Assembly: GCA_021234155.1 (NCBI GenBank)
Contig: JAJEKV010000004.1
Span: forward strand, 5,646,109-5,710,108
Source of the DNA: Isoetes taiwanensis
Taxonomy: Eukaryota > Streptophyta > Lycopodiopsida > Isoetales > Isoetaceae
Length of the DNA stretch: 64,000 bases
Direction of reading: 5' to 3'
The notes under the pieces were generated by a model, which did no database searches, had not been told where the DNA came from, and was given only the letters and a program-made list of their open reading frames with translations. Shown in pieces: positions 10,444 through 21,991 of the stretch. Numbering within the stretch: the stretch's first letter is position 1; every line of letters begins with the position of its first letter. The position numbers were made by a program, and so were the translations under genes.

Positions 10444-12100
10444 ATGATCCCGGTAGACCGGATCATAACACTGGCCATGCCCGATTTAGTTAGGTCGAAT
10501 GAGTTATAGTGAGCGCTAAAATAGAAATCATTTCCAAGTTTTCTTATAGTACGATGAATTAAGTTATGTGGATTAGGGGTGGGTTAGAAGAAGCAATGTA
10601 ATATTTTGGTGAGTAAATCCCAATATCTTTTATTCCAACTGCAAACAAAGTATCTCATTAGTGAAACATACTTAAACTAAGTTTAACTAACTATTATCCT
10701 TTGTTGCTTTAATGTATATTTAATACTTGGCAACACTGCATCTGGATGGAGGCCTCCGCTTCTCAATCCAATTACAGAATGGTATGTGGCCACCATTAAC
10801 AATTATCCTGCATTGTCATTCATCTCAGGAAACACATTGTCTCGTGAAATACATTATTGTAAAACCTTGAAGAATTCACATGCTCAAAAATCTCAAGAAT
10901 ACAATAATTTCTGTTATATACATACAATTATATAAGCTGCCCCCTTGTTGGTAGAGATCGAGGTGTCGCCTTCTGGGCCGTCGAATGTGCGAGATCGACT
11001 GCCATGATGGAGCCACCTTAATCCACCCTAAGCAGCCCCCTTATTTGGGGCTTTTAATCAGGGCCCTTGATATTGTGGAATTTTATCTAGACCGTCGATT
11101 AAAGAAGTGAAAATTAAGTGTCCCTGAGGTGGCATAATTAGATCACCTCGTTACCCCCCTTTGTTTTTTCAATTGTTCTGTACAAAATATTACGATTAGG
11201 GTTATTGCAGTTCTTCGAATTTCTTAGCCGACGTTCCTTTGTCCGTGGCATTCCGGATCGCAGCTAATGCTTCTTCAGATTAAAGGCATTCTCATTCTAT
11301 TCTAAAACAACATTTTTGAGCGCGCATTCTTGCCACTTCGCTACCTGCTGCCATGGTTGTCGTCTGCGACATCTTTAAAGCTTGGCTTTCCTCTATCTGG
11401 TAACAATTCACTTCTTTTTCTTATTTTCTTAGCTTTCAAGATACGAAGAATCTGGTCTTTTACTACTTTACTGTTATCTCGGGTTTCTAGGTGCCATGAC
11501 AGGAAGTCGGCTGCCAGAAAGGTGAATGGCGACTGTATAGACACTGGAAATGTTTTTTTTTTCTATGCTGGCGAGCAGGCAGTATTGCCGAGAGCGTTGG
11601 TGTATCATGAGAATGTTTGTTTCTTGGCATGGCGCTGCCTGTATCGCATCATCGGTTTCATGTTGCAGACTTGGAGTGGACTTGGATTGGGTTGCATTTG
11701 GGATTTCACAGGTTTAACACAACTGGATCCGATTGCTCTACCACTATAGGCCTACCCATTACTTAGGCAATTTGCTCAAATATTTCGATGTTACTTGGCT
11801 TCTGTTTCCTTTATGATATTCCTAAAGATTTTGGTTGTATTTTCTTTTGCAGGTCATATAAAACGTGGACTGTCCATGTTAAACAGAAATCAAATGTGCA
11901 GTTCTCTTATTTGGAGCATCTCGTCAAATGTAAGCTCTCTCTTATTGATTGCAATAAAATTTTCATAGAATTTAGATGTCTAGTTTGGAAAGAGATGCCA
12001 TTAAGAAAATCTTGTTGGTTTATCATTTAAACCTCCTGTGTTTATAGGTGGTTGAAGTGTTAGTTTTTGGTACATTAAAATAAGAAACAGCATGCTTAGC
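10444..12100. other. No gene supported between the PBS-like relic and the HD-ZIP fragment
   Basis: A 139-codon open frame at 11330-11749 and an 80-codon one at 11788-12030 lack recognisable domains. The missing N-terminal exons of the HD-ZIP III gene (homeodomain, leucine zipper, first half of START) were looked for here and not found. Confidence 0.4.
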
Positions 12101-13541
12101 GCCAGCAATGACGAATGCAGCAGAATTTGTCCGCGCAGAGATGCTACCAAGTGGCTACCTGATCAGACCTTACGAAGGTGGGGTATGCAGCATTCATATT
12201 GTTGACCACATGGATTTAGAGGTAATTGTCAATCATTGCCTACCGATTTCATTAGTTAAAATTGGTTTTAACCAACTGCTGTAACCTTTGTGTTCATGTA
12301 GCCCTGGAGAGTTCTTGAGGTGCTTAGCCCACTTTACGAATCATCAGCTGTGCTTGCTCAAAAAATGACCCTTGGGGTAAGAAAGTTGCATATTTTCTAA
12401 TTAGAATCCTACGGATAGAATCATGTTCCACCTTAGGTCAGCATAGAGGGAAAATTGTCCACAGTTATTAAATGGTTTATGACAGAGCAATAAGTCGATA
12501 TCAAGTGTTGGGCACCAAAACTTGACCATGGCTATGGGGTGGTATGTGTGTGTAGGCCTTGCGTTATTTAGGACGGATATCTCAGGAGACAGCAGGAGAG
12601 AATCTACTTAGGAGTGGCCAGCAGCCTGCTGCGTTGCGAGCCCTTAGCCAGCGCCTTGCCAGGTTGACAGATTGTACGCGTATTTCAAGTGGCTATTCAA
12701 CACCAGATTCTCATGGGTGTTGTTTTTCTTATTCTGATGACAGGGGTTTCAATGAGGCAGTCAATGGCTTTGCCGATGATGGGTGGACTTCTTTGGTTAA
12801 TGACAGTGTGGACGACGTAACAATTGCCATAAACATGACCCCAACTCCTAGCCATGTTGGAGGACAGCTTGGAACAGATAGACTATGCTCAATTGGGGGT
12901 GGTATCTTGTGTGCAAAAGCCTCAATGTTACTCCAGGTTAATTTTCTGCCTGTCCCTTTCCTTGAGCTTTTTAAACAGAGGTTTTAACATTTATGTAATT
13001 TTCCAGAACGTCCCTGCAGCCACACTGATTAGATTTATGCGCGAGCATCGTTCAGAATGGGCAGATTGTAGCATTGCTGCAGATGCAGTCCTAAGAGCGA
13101 GCAGCTACAATTTGGCGCTATCCAGAGGGGGCATTTGTGTTGGCCAAATCCCTCTGCCCCTAATGCATTCCTCAGAGGAAGAAGTAATATTGGAAATTGT
13201 GCATGCAGCAAGTAAAAAATACTAACACACTTACTGATTCTTGCAGTTCCTAGAAGTGATAAAATTGGAGGGACATGGTACTCAAGCTGGTCCGATCTTA
13301 CCTAGAGAGACTGTCCTGCTTCAGGTAACAGAAAAAGATACCATCTCTGATCAGATGTAAACTCCAGTTTCTGAAACTTAAATCACCTTTTCGTGCAGTT
13401 ATGCAGTGGAAGTGACGACAATGCCGTTGGAGCCTGTGCACAGTGAGTGTTTGCTCCCGTAGATGCTGCTGTTTCAGATGATGTGCCTCTTTTACCATCT
13501 GGTTTCCGTGTGATTCCACTAGTAAACCGCCTGGTACAGTG
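12101..13541 (+). pseudogene. Class III HD-ZIP transcription factor fragment (START domain region)
   Basis: Six exon-like blocks with GT-AG borders and matching frame are seen: ~12101-12221, 12302-12377, 12556-12936, 13007-13183, 13247-13324 and 13399-13541. They encode the second half of the START domain and its extension. Visible motifs are AEFVRAEMLPSGYLIRP, HIVDHMDLE, VLSPLYESS, RISQETAGE, GFNEAVNGFADDGW, LCAKASMLLQ, REHRSEWAD, FLEVIKLEGHG and LLPSGFRVIPL. This is the family of REVOLUTA, PHABULOSA and ATHB15, regulators of organ polarity and vascular development. The homeodomain, zipper, N-terminal START and C-terminal MEKHLA domain are absent. A TGA at 13444-13446 replaces the usual leucine in the GACAQLVFAP segment. 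I read it as a dead or captured fragment. The exon structure argues against retroposition. Confidence 0.9.
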
Positions 13542-13611
13542 GTAAGTATGGTAAATTCATTGGAATCATTATCCCTGTTATGCAGGCTCTAAGTTCTACA
13601 TAGCTGGATGG

Positions 13612-14463
13612 ATATGGTGGTTTATCCCGCACCTTGGACTTGGCATATCTGATCCCAATAAGTTTATATGCTATGTGTGTAATCGTGTTATACTAGAAAA
13701 TGCAACAGTTCGAGCTGGTGCTGTTAGTGGCCTTGCAAAACTTGGATTTTATGTGGTGTCATTGAGGATATGTAAATCGTTGTCACTTTTGTTTATGTTG
13801 GTTTGTCTGGAGACGTTTTACCACTGTACTCCCAATGCTTTGGCAGCCACAAATTTTGGTCTTGCTGAGGCGATGCTTATATGACAATGACGACGAGGTA
13901 CATGCATCAAGCTTTTTTCTTTAACAACTTTTTAGGCTGACACAGTATGAACAGTGCGTATGGCAGGTCTGTGATCGTGCAACATTATATTTAAATGCTC
14001 TTGGTGAAGAAGATGAGGAGGTCCGGGATAAATATAGGATGTATTTGTTTGATAGCCTGGGTGTTCCCTTGGTGAATTTGGAGTCTAGCTTGCAAAATTA
14101 TGTAAGTATTCACGAGTCTTTTTCATATAGGCAATGAAAATTTATCGCAAAGCATTATATGTCTTTGTGCACTTATGCTTATGTCTAGGTACCGATGGAG
14201 TGGAATTCTATTCTAATTAGCCATTCTGGTCTACTTCTACTAGTTTCATAGTTCAGGGCTTAATTTGGTGTTGGTTATCTGTAGGTTCCTAGTGACACTC
14301 CATTTATGCTGTCAAATGTTTCAAATGTCTTAAATGTTGTAGCCAGGAGTTGCTTGCTGCAGTGGAGCAAGAAAGATCCATGTGTGAGAGCCGATCTTCT
14401 GGATTATTTGCGTCTTCAAGGGAGGGGTACAAATTCCAAGGGAGATGATTTAGATTTGAGGAG
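13612..14463 (+). pseudogene. Coatomer gamma subunit (gamma-COP) fragment
   Basis: Only ~70 bases after the HD-ZIP fragment, and in the same direction, exon-like blocks match the armadillo-like N-terminal trunk of coatomer gamma. Block ~13650-13770 contains CNRVILENATVRAGAVSGL. Block 13859-13897 reads VLLRRCLYDNDDE with a GT donor. Block 13967-14101 has RATLYLNALG and PLVNLESSLQNY with good splice sites. A further open block, 14285-14463, starts at a good acceptor but soon departs from the family and ends in TAA. Gamma-COP coats COPI vesicles in Golgi-to-ER traffic. The start and most of the protein are missing, and 13770-13858 does not align. It is a truncated fragment, and whether it is transcribed is unknown. 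Confidence 0.82.
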
Positions 14464-14959
14464 CGAATAATGCTGCATCTTGCATTTATAAATGGCAGCT
14501 TATTAGGAGAGAAGCAAATGCAATCAATGGTAGGCCTTCATTTCAGCATATGAACAATAGTCTTACTTCAGCTATCCTGGATAGGCTATCCGGTAGGTGA
14601 ATTTTTTAACGGAGTTCTATTTTAACTAGATAACATCCATTAAAATTCCCATTTGTATTTCCTCTTTGTGTTGTGATTTGCTGCTAAGGTTCATGTACCC
14701 AAGCTTGAGCTTTCTGATCTTAATCCGATTGTATCATTACTTGTGCGCAGCTGCGACATCTCAAAATATTATAATAAGTCTGCTGGAAATATACTGTTTG
14801 TACTTGTTCATATTGTTATTTAATACCTGATTGAGTTGTATATCAGATCTTTTTTCTTGATATATCTATTTGTAACTGTTGTTTCTGAAATAATGGGAAA
14901 TCTTACTGATCAACACTGATCAATTTGTTACTCATCAACTTGTTTCTAAAATAATGAGT
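14464..14959. other. No gene recognised
   Basis: Short open stretches near 14480-14600 do not match a family I know. The remainder is AT-rich and leads into the minisatellite. Confidence 0.4.
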
Positions 14960-15285
14960 ATTATCATACAAATGATACCAGGGTATTATTACGAATGATA
15001 ACAGGGTATTATTTGAAACAGGGTATTATCTTACAAATGACAACAAGGTATATTATTTGAAACTGCTATTATCTGAAACAGGGTATTATCAGGGTATGTT
15101 ATTTGAAACAGGGTTTTATCTGAAACAGGGTATTATCTTACAAATGATAAACAGGGTATGATCTGAAATAGGGTATTACCTGAAACAGGGTATTATATTA
15201 CAAATGATAACAGGGTATGAATTTACAATTTTTGAATGGGGGATTGTGACACTAGCATAATAGGGTATTATTTTACAGATGAGGA
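14960..15285. repeat. Degenerate minisatellite, core ACAGGGTATTAT
   Basis: At least ten imperfect units are built from two alternating modules, GAAACAGGGTATTATC and TTACAAATGATAACAGGG. Spacing is irregular, about 16-45 bases. No coding role is visible. Confidence 0.8.
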
Positions 15286-16066
15286 AAAGGGGGATTGTGG
15301 CCAAATACCACGATTCTAAAAATCTATTTTATCCTGGGGGATTCTATAGGCACTTTTGGGGGGTATTTTTTGGGGTATTGGAGCATCTTTTTCGTTGTGA
15401 TAGAGAAGACACTCAAATTTGACCAAAACCATCAAAAACCCCTATGGAGAGGCGATGTATAAGAAAGATTTTTAAGGCTTTCCAAAAAGTTGCACCGACA
15501 CTTTGGAGTCCTCAAATCGAAAAAAAAAGCATATAAATGAGTAACGTGCAACAAAAATTGTATTAAGGATTTTAATTTCTTTTTTTAATTTTTAGAACCT
15601 AAAATTTATTAAAGGTTTTTACGATTATGTTTTTTTAGGGTTTTATTTTGTTTGGGTGCCCTAACCTGTCTGCCATAGCCGGTATGAATCCTATAACTTT
15701 CTTGTGCAAGTTCTTCCTGTTAAAATCAAAGGCTTTGAGTCCGGGAATTGAACCCAGGAGGAATCCAAGCTCAGTCTCCAACACTCTTCTCCTCTTTGTC
15801 TCCAGCAATTAGAATCCACAAAGGATAAAAGAAATTAAGCACAAAACTTTAATCACAGATTGAAGCACACAGCTTTAGATTACCCAATCACAGCTCCAAG
15901 AACCGACTGATCTGCTGCCGATTCGTCTACCCAAGCGATCTCATGCCTGATTTGATGCTGCCGATTCGTCCACCCGACTGCAAATCTGCTTACCTGTAAA
16001 GGAAATCTGCCACAGACAGCCGCCTCACAGGATGCCGCTTGTCCACAGCCGGTCGTTTTCACCTGC
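15286..16066. other. Left flank of the 29 kb duplication; outer LTR of copia element probable
   Basis: The segment has no gene. The part next to 16067 is likely the outer portion of the copia 3' LTR (minus), because the LTR boundary lies at 16258 and reads leftwards. At about 15741-15760 a tRNA-like word (minus GGTTCAATTCCCGG, B-box-like) occurs without a matching A box. Confidence 0.4.
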
Positions 16067-16258
16067 AAACTTTTGAGCAAAAAATAACCTATGTTGCCCT
16101 TTTTTTTTTCCCTTCTCTCTCTTTTCTATTCCTTATCTTTATTTATATCAACACCATGCAAATGCATATGTTTCACAATACCATGTGTTTCTTCATGCGA
16201 ATGCCATATGTAGTCAACCGACACATAGACATGTCAAACCAAATAGTTAAAACCAACA
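16067..16258 (-). mobile_element. 3' LTR of copia element (part) and PPT
   Basis: On the minus strand the copia coding region is followed by ATGAGGGGGAGAT, a polypurine tract (about 16260-16272). The LTR then starts TGTTGGTTTTAAC at 16258. The far end of the LTR is not determined. The duplication breakpoint at 16067 falls inside this LTR region. Confidence 0.6.
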
Positions 16259-16289
16259 ATCTCCCCCTCATGCCTATGTGATAGCCAAT

Positions 16290-17412
16290 TCAACATTTTC
16301 TACTCCTAAACTCTTTCTGAAACCTCTTAAATTTGAACTCCGGCAAAGCTTTTGTAAATATGTCTGCACACTGCATGTCTGTAGGTCTATATAGAACAGT
16401 TATTTCCCCACTTTTTACATGATCACGTATGAAATGATTATGTAACTCAATATGTTTGGTTCTTTCATGTAGAACTAGATTTTTAATCATGGCAACGCAG
16501 CTTGTACTATCACAATATAAAGGTGTTGGCTCTTTCTGCATTATACCTAATTCTGCTAGTAATTGTCTAAGCCAAATTATTTCTCTAGAGGCAAGAGATA
16601 CTGCTGCATATTCTGCTTCTGCAGTAGAAAGAGCAATAGAGGGTTGTTTCTTACTTTTCCAAGCGATAGATGTCTTGCCTAGCAAACATGCATATCCAGA
16701 TCTTGACCTGCATGTATCCACATCACCTTCCCAATCTGCATCTACAAAACCTTCAAGTAATAGACTTTCCAAGTTTACACCATGTTCACGTCTAAAGACA
16801 AGTCCATAATTTTGAGTGCCCTTCAAAAACCTGAGAATACGTTTTGCGCATTTCCAATGTCCTTCACCAGGATTGTTCAAAAATTGACTCGGCATATTTA
16901 CTCCATACGAGATATCAGGACGTGTACAGTTTGATACATATTGAAGACATCCAATAAGTTCCCTATAAGGTCGATTCATCATAATATTCTTTTCTTCTTC
17001 TGTTTTTGGATACATCTCAGAGCTAATTCTTTGCCCAGATGCTACAGGAGTGCTTGCAGGATTACATTCTTCCATCTTAAACCTTTTAAGCATACCTAAA
17101 ATATTCTTTTTATGGGTAATAGCTATAATTCCCTTTTGTCTATGTCTATAAACTTCCATACCTAATAACTGTTTAAGTTCCCCTAGATCTGTCATTTGAA
17201 ACCTTTGCTTCAAAATATTTTTGCAATGTTCCAAGCAGTTAACATTGTTAGCAGCCATAACACAATCATCTACATATACTGTGACTATGCAAAAAAGATA
17301 TCCGTCTCTATAGACATACACATTTCCATCCATGTTTAATTTTCCAAACTCGTGTTCTTTCAAATGATTGTCAAGGCATACATACCATTGCCGCGGTGCC
17401 TGCCTTAGCCCA
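16290..17412 (-). mobile_element. Ty1/copia pol, 3' part: reverse transcriptase and RNase H
   Basis: An open frame of 357 codons (16290-17363), which continues back to 17412, encodes the second half of a copia RT plus RNase H. Visible motifs are GLRQAPRQWY (upstream of the first ATG), the catalytic TVYVDDCV, LGMEVYR, the RNase H strand EGFVDADWEGD, IALSTAEAEY and the C-terminal ADIFTKAL. Gag, protease, integrase and the front of RT are missing, cut off by the LTR of the gypsy element at 17413. The frame has no break. The first ATG is internal to RT and not a real start. Confidence 0.93.
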
Positions 17413-18401
17413 TGCTGCCATGCTATGGCAGCATGGAAGAGCTAAGCACATGTTTGGACTGATCCTTACACTTTGATCTGAATTGCAAGGCACTAGGAGA
17501 TTGCTTCATTAGCATGCATTAAGAACTTGAAGAGCAAGGGAAGGACAATTGATTCAAGTCACTCAAAAGAGACAAGAGGAGAATCAAGCAAAGGAAAAGA
17601 AAAGAAGAATGGAGAGAAGACCCCTTGAAGATCATCTCATGGTATGTGATCACTTGTGAACTTGGCATCTTTGTGCATTTTGACTCCCTTTCCACATTCT
17701 CCATACCTTCCACCATCATAGAACACCCATTGAACTTTGTCTCCATGCACATAAGTCCTTCCAAAGTCAAACTGGGCTTTGAAAATTCTTTCTAGTCAAA
17801 ACACACCTTCTTGAAATATCCATTTGCTACACACCACTCACACCTCTTTTCTTGCCCCATTGCAAGAAAAGATTCCAGAATCTTATAGAGTGCAAAAAAA
17901 GATTCCCGTAGGAAAAAAGAAAATTGAAAAAAGGTTTTATTTTGAGCCTTATATTTGCTTCCTAGGGAATCGTGCCATAGACCATGGGGCATAAAAAATT
18001 TTCCTATCTAACCCCCGGTTTATTTTCTTCCCCAAAAAAAATCCCCCATGCCACGTGGAACATCCGAAAAAAAGGCGTGTGGGGCGGTTGAATTTTCCTA
18101 TACCGAATCCCACGTGGATATTGCACGTTATAATTATAAATAACAGATTTATTTCTTGTTATATACCTTGGGCCGCCGAGCTGAAAAATGTCTGTGGGAC
18201 ATTTCGCCTGTGTTTTCACGAACCCTAAAACCTGGAACTGCCAAGATCCGCCTAATCTGGCCTAACCAATTGTTCAATCATGACTTAAACCTGCCGGATT
18301 ACCATGTTTGATGCCAAGAATGCCAAGTACTAGCTAAAAGACAGAGAATTAATGGGAATTGATCAAGAACTCAACAAAACAGAGCATCTACAAAAGGGGC
18401 T
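17413..18401 (+). mobile_element. 5' LTR of gypsy element P (plus strand)
   Basis: This LTR starts with the palindrome TGCTGCCAT-GCT-ATGGCAGCA and is homologous to 25522-27009. It interrupts the copia RT frame on its left. Compared with the 3' LTR it lacks about 525 bp after 17857. The homology ends at about 18401, where the 3' copy is cut by another LTR, so the true LTR end may lie further right. Confidence 0.75.
18051..18142 (+). promoter_or_regulatory. Putative LTR promoter: two G-boxes and TATA box
   Basis: CCACGTGG occurs at 18051-18058 and 18110-18117, followed by TATAAATA at 18135-18142. In the 3' LTR the same three elements are at 26683-26690, 26728-26735 and 26753-26760. The ACGT-core palindrome is the binding site of plant bZIP and some bHLH factors, often linked to light or abscisic acid response. 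Function here is inferred from motif and spacing only. Confidence 0.5.
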
Positions 18402-19441
18402 TTTGAACGGAAAGAAAATTTGAGGGCTTTGAGGCAGAGAAGCGATTCCTGGCTTTGAAGAAGGACCGGCTTGATCATCCTGAGCTTGTTTCCGACCTCC
18501 AAAGTTTATTTACAATTTGGATTATTGACTAAATTCTCCAAATTGACTGAATGTTCACCTATTTGATCCTGTGCCCAAGACCCTGAGCTTGGGATTTATG
18601 TTGTTATCTTCTGAGTGCTTGAATTAATTGAAAATCCGACCCTTGTTGTGAAGTATTTATCTCACTTTGAGCTATATTCCCAAAAAAAATAGTAGTTATT
18701 AGAGGTCTTCTACAGTATTTCGTCCCAATAGCCAAATATTATCAGTATGTCAAGTTAATATGTCTTCAGGAAGAGTAGAAACAATCCTGTTGTCAATCCA
18801 AAACATCAATGTAAGATTGAGTCAGCAAATCTGAACCTACTCTGGCAGAAATTTGCATTGAGCATTTAAGTATAGCATAGCAATTCTGAGAGTATTAATG
18901 TTGCCAACTAATGCATGTAAACATGGAAGCATTAGGCTAAGTGTGCATTCCTCCCCTAGAAAGTGATCTGCTCAGAATTATTTATCCTCTACAGCATCCA
19001 GCAAAAAAACATCAAAAAGAAAAGACTTGGAGTTCCATTTGCAAAAAGAGATCTTGGCCTCTGATGTGCAGACTTCTCCAAGAGTGGTGAAGTTTACAAA
19101 ACAAGAAAATTCATTGCCAATATCGAGATCATAAATCAAGCTCTCTGCCAGGGATATTGACCAAAAATTGACTGGGTCAGAAGCTGGAATTTGGCCTATC
19201 TAATCCTTTTAGATTCAACTTGACTTTTGTAGCCTGACAGATATAGGTGTTGAGCATCTTTGAGGATGAAAATCATGTTTAAAACTTGAATGGTATGCAT
19301 GCTGCAAATATTCTTTTGAAGCAGACTTTTTAGCCTTCAGGGAAAGTTGTTCCCAGCAATCTCTTGAGCGTTATTTCTGAAATCTTTACACTTAGAGTGG
19401 TTGCCTCAAGCAACCTGGAGGTTCTAAACCACTGAGGTTGA
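18402..19441 (+). mobile_element. Leader between 5' LTR and gag of element P
   Basis: There are no long open frames. I could not identify a primer-binding site with confidence. The second copy of this region (47618-48727) is full of CAG/CTG-type changes. Confidence 0.5.
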
Positions 19442-21991
19442 AGGTTTTGCCAGGAACACCCTCAACATTTTGGAGGTTCTACCGAGATCATTTTCCTGGA
19501 ATCTGAACTCGTGGCACCCAGAAGAACTAATGAGGCATCTGAGCCTACTGAAGCACAAGACAATCATGAAGCTACTGCTCCAACACCTACTGTCACTATA
19601 CAAGCAAATTCAGGTATGCCTTACCAATATTTTGAGCTAAACATGCCTATTCCAGTCCCTACTTTTGATCCAAGCATGAATGCCAACAACTTCCTCAAGA
19701 CTTTTGAAGAGTACTACCAAGAATATGGTTACAAAAAAGGCTGTAAGTTCTCTGAGTTTAAAAAATGTTTTAAGAATGATGAAGTCAGGGCTTGGTTAGA
19801 GTATGTCATAAGTTTAGGTGCCAATTCTTGGGATGAATTGGTTAAAAAGTTTTTGGCACATTTTGGTAAACTTTTGGACCTCCAAGATCTAATATTTGAG
19901 CTGCAAACTTTTCGCATTAAGCATGGTGAGAGTGTGCACCAATATGTGGAGAGGTTTAATCTCTATCTTGTCAAATGCCAAATTAATCAGGTTCCTAACC
20001 ATACCTTGCATCTGGTGGCTTCTTTTATCAGAGGATTAAGTAGCAGGCCAAGAATACACAGAAAGTTATTGAATATTCAAAAACAAGAAGGATTTGACAC
20101 AATACACAAAGCCTTCACCAAGGCCACTGAAATTGCAGATATGATCTCTTACTTGCCAGATGATATGCATTCACCACATGATCCTTTTTTTCCAGATTAT
20201 GAACAAGAATACATGGGACCAGCACCTGTACCTGTTTATGCTGTCCAGAAAGAGAAGAAAAAGGTAAAGGTGGAAGATGCTGAGGCTCCTGCAGCAGATG
20301 TAAGGGCAGAAATCACCAAAGTGTCTGAGGCACTGGTTGAGGTGACCAAGCAACTCCAAGAGCTGAAAAGCTCAAAATATGAGAAGAAAACTTATCCTCC
20401 ATGTGTGCATTGCTTTAGAGATACTCACTCTTCTGATTATTGTTGGTATAGGCCATGCACAAAGTGTGGAAAAAGAGGACATTTTGGTAAAAAATGTGTT
20501 GTGTGTGCCTTTTGTAAAGCTGTAGGACATTATGAGGATAGGTGCAGTGTGAAAGAATATTTTGCTTGGCAGAAAAAATCCAAAACTAATGAGCAAAAAG
20601 CATCCATAAGATTTGTGCAGGAAATTGAGGAACAAGAAGAGATAATGGCTGTCCATACCAGAAGAATGAATAATGCTAAAGAGAAAGAACCAGTTCATGA
20701 GGAAGCTGACATCTTGAAGCACAAGGAGGTTGAGCAGGCAATGGTTGTGCCTCCTCCTCCTGCTCAAAGGTTTGTCAAGAAAGAGAAGGACTGTGAGGAT
20801 TTTGAATATTTGTTGAAAAATTCAAAAATCTGTGTGGACTTGCTGACTTTGCTCAAGGTAGCTCCATCTTACAGGAAAAAGGTTCTCAATCTGACCAGAG
20901 AGGATGAGTTTGCTCTAACAAACCATATTGAAGAGCACATGCTTACCCAGGAGGATTATGATCCAGGGGCTTTCACCTGTGTTGCTAAAATGGGGAAGAA
21001 GATCTTAACTAAGGTTTTGCTAGATGGAGGATCACCCTTGAATGTCATGCCTCATCATGTTATGAGGCTATGTGGTCTTGAGATAGACAAGAAGGCTCCA
21101 ATGATTTTGAAATCTTTCTCAAACACGAAAATCAAACCTGTTGGAATAGTCAGCAATGTGCCTATTGATGTTGAAGGAATAATGGTTGTAGCTAATTTTG
21201 TTGTGGTTGCTTTTGAAGGAATAGAAGACAAGTCAGACATATATGACTTGCTCTTGGGGAGAAAATGGCTTTCTACAGTTGATGCCAGGCCCATATGGTC
21301 AAAAGGGGAGTGCACTATCTCAAATGGCAAAAAGAAGGTAACATTATACAATAAGTTGGGAGAATTTGAAAGCATGAATTTCATTGAAGAAGAAATGCTA
21401 CTGTCAAACCCATGTGGGGAATTTGAACTGAATGCAATAGAGTTGGAGTCCAGCATGAAGATTCCTAAAGAATTAGCTTCTCCTAAACCAGGTAACTTTG
21501 CATACTTATGGTTTGATGGTGGTGTCTCCAAAAGGCTTAATGTGGCTTCTTCTGCTGCTATTCTCAAAGATGCTTCCAATAGGTTGCTGGCTAAAGTAGG
21601 AAGAATCTATCCTAACATCACTTCTAGCATGGCAGAGTACAAAGCATTGATTGCAGGTCTCCAAGAGGCAAGAAATTTAAGCATCAGTGAAATAATTATC
21701 TTTGGAGATTCTCAGCTTGTCTGCAGGCAAATATTAGGAGAATATCAGGCTAAGAGTGAAGACATGGTTCAGCTCAGAGATCAAGCTATGCAGGAACTGA
21801 AGAATTTTGAGACCTGGGAGCTTTGTGTGCCAAGGGAGCAGAATTGTGAGGCAGACTCTTTATGCAAGAGTGTGCTACTAGAACACTTGGCTGAAGGAGC
21901 AATACAAGAAGAAGAGCTGGAGAAGAAAGATCTGCAACAATTATACCCTATCCTGGTAATCAATGCAAGTGAAGATAAACAGGTAAAATAA
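19442..21991 (+). mobile_element. Gypsy element P: gag, zinc knuckles, protease and extra RNase H
   Basis: One frame is open from 19442 to TAA at 21989-21991. No ATG precedes the gag motif, and GTG at 19511 is only the first convenient codon. Order from 19511: retrotransposon gag/capsid (residues ~75-190, with WDELVKKFLAHF and ESVHQYVERFNLY); three CCHC knuckles (~297-347, each CX2CX4HX4C); aspartic protease (~500-590, active site LLDGGSPLNVMP); and an RNase H domain (~665-790) with WFDGGVSK, SSMAEYKALIAGLQEA, IFGDSQLVCRQ and EQNCEADSL supplying D, E, D and D. An additional RNase H of archaeal type is known from plant Tat-lineage gypsy elements. Here it lies before RT. The host role is none; the products would form the particle and process it. 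Confidence 0.9.

Noticed and set aside
11330-12030. Open frames of 139 and 80 codons upstream of the HD-ZIP fragment
   Set aside because: Hydrophobic, low-information translations without family motifs. They do not supply the missing HD, zipper or START N-terminus.
14960-15285. CRISPR array
   Set aside because: Units are degenerate and variably spaced in a plant nuclear context, with no cas genes. It is a minisatellite.
15741-15760. tRNA gene or tRNA-derived SINE from a B-box-like word
   Set aside because: No A box at the proper distance and order, and no cloverleaf can be drawn.
20372-20767. 131-codon minus-strand frame inside gag, and similar antisense frames at 21055 and 21781
   Set aside because: Shadows of the strongly supported gag-pol frame.
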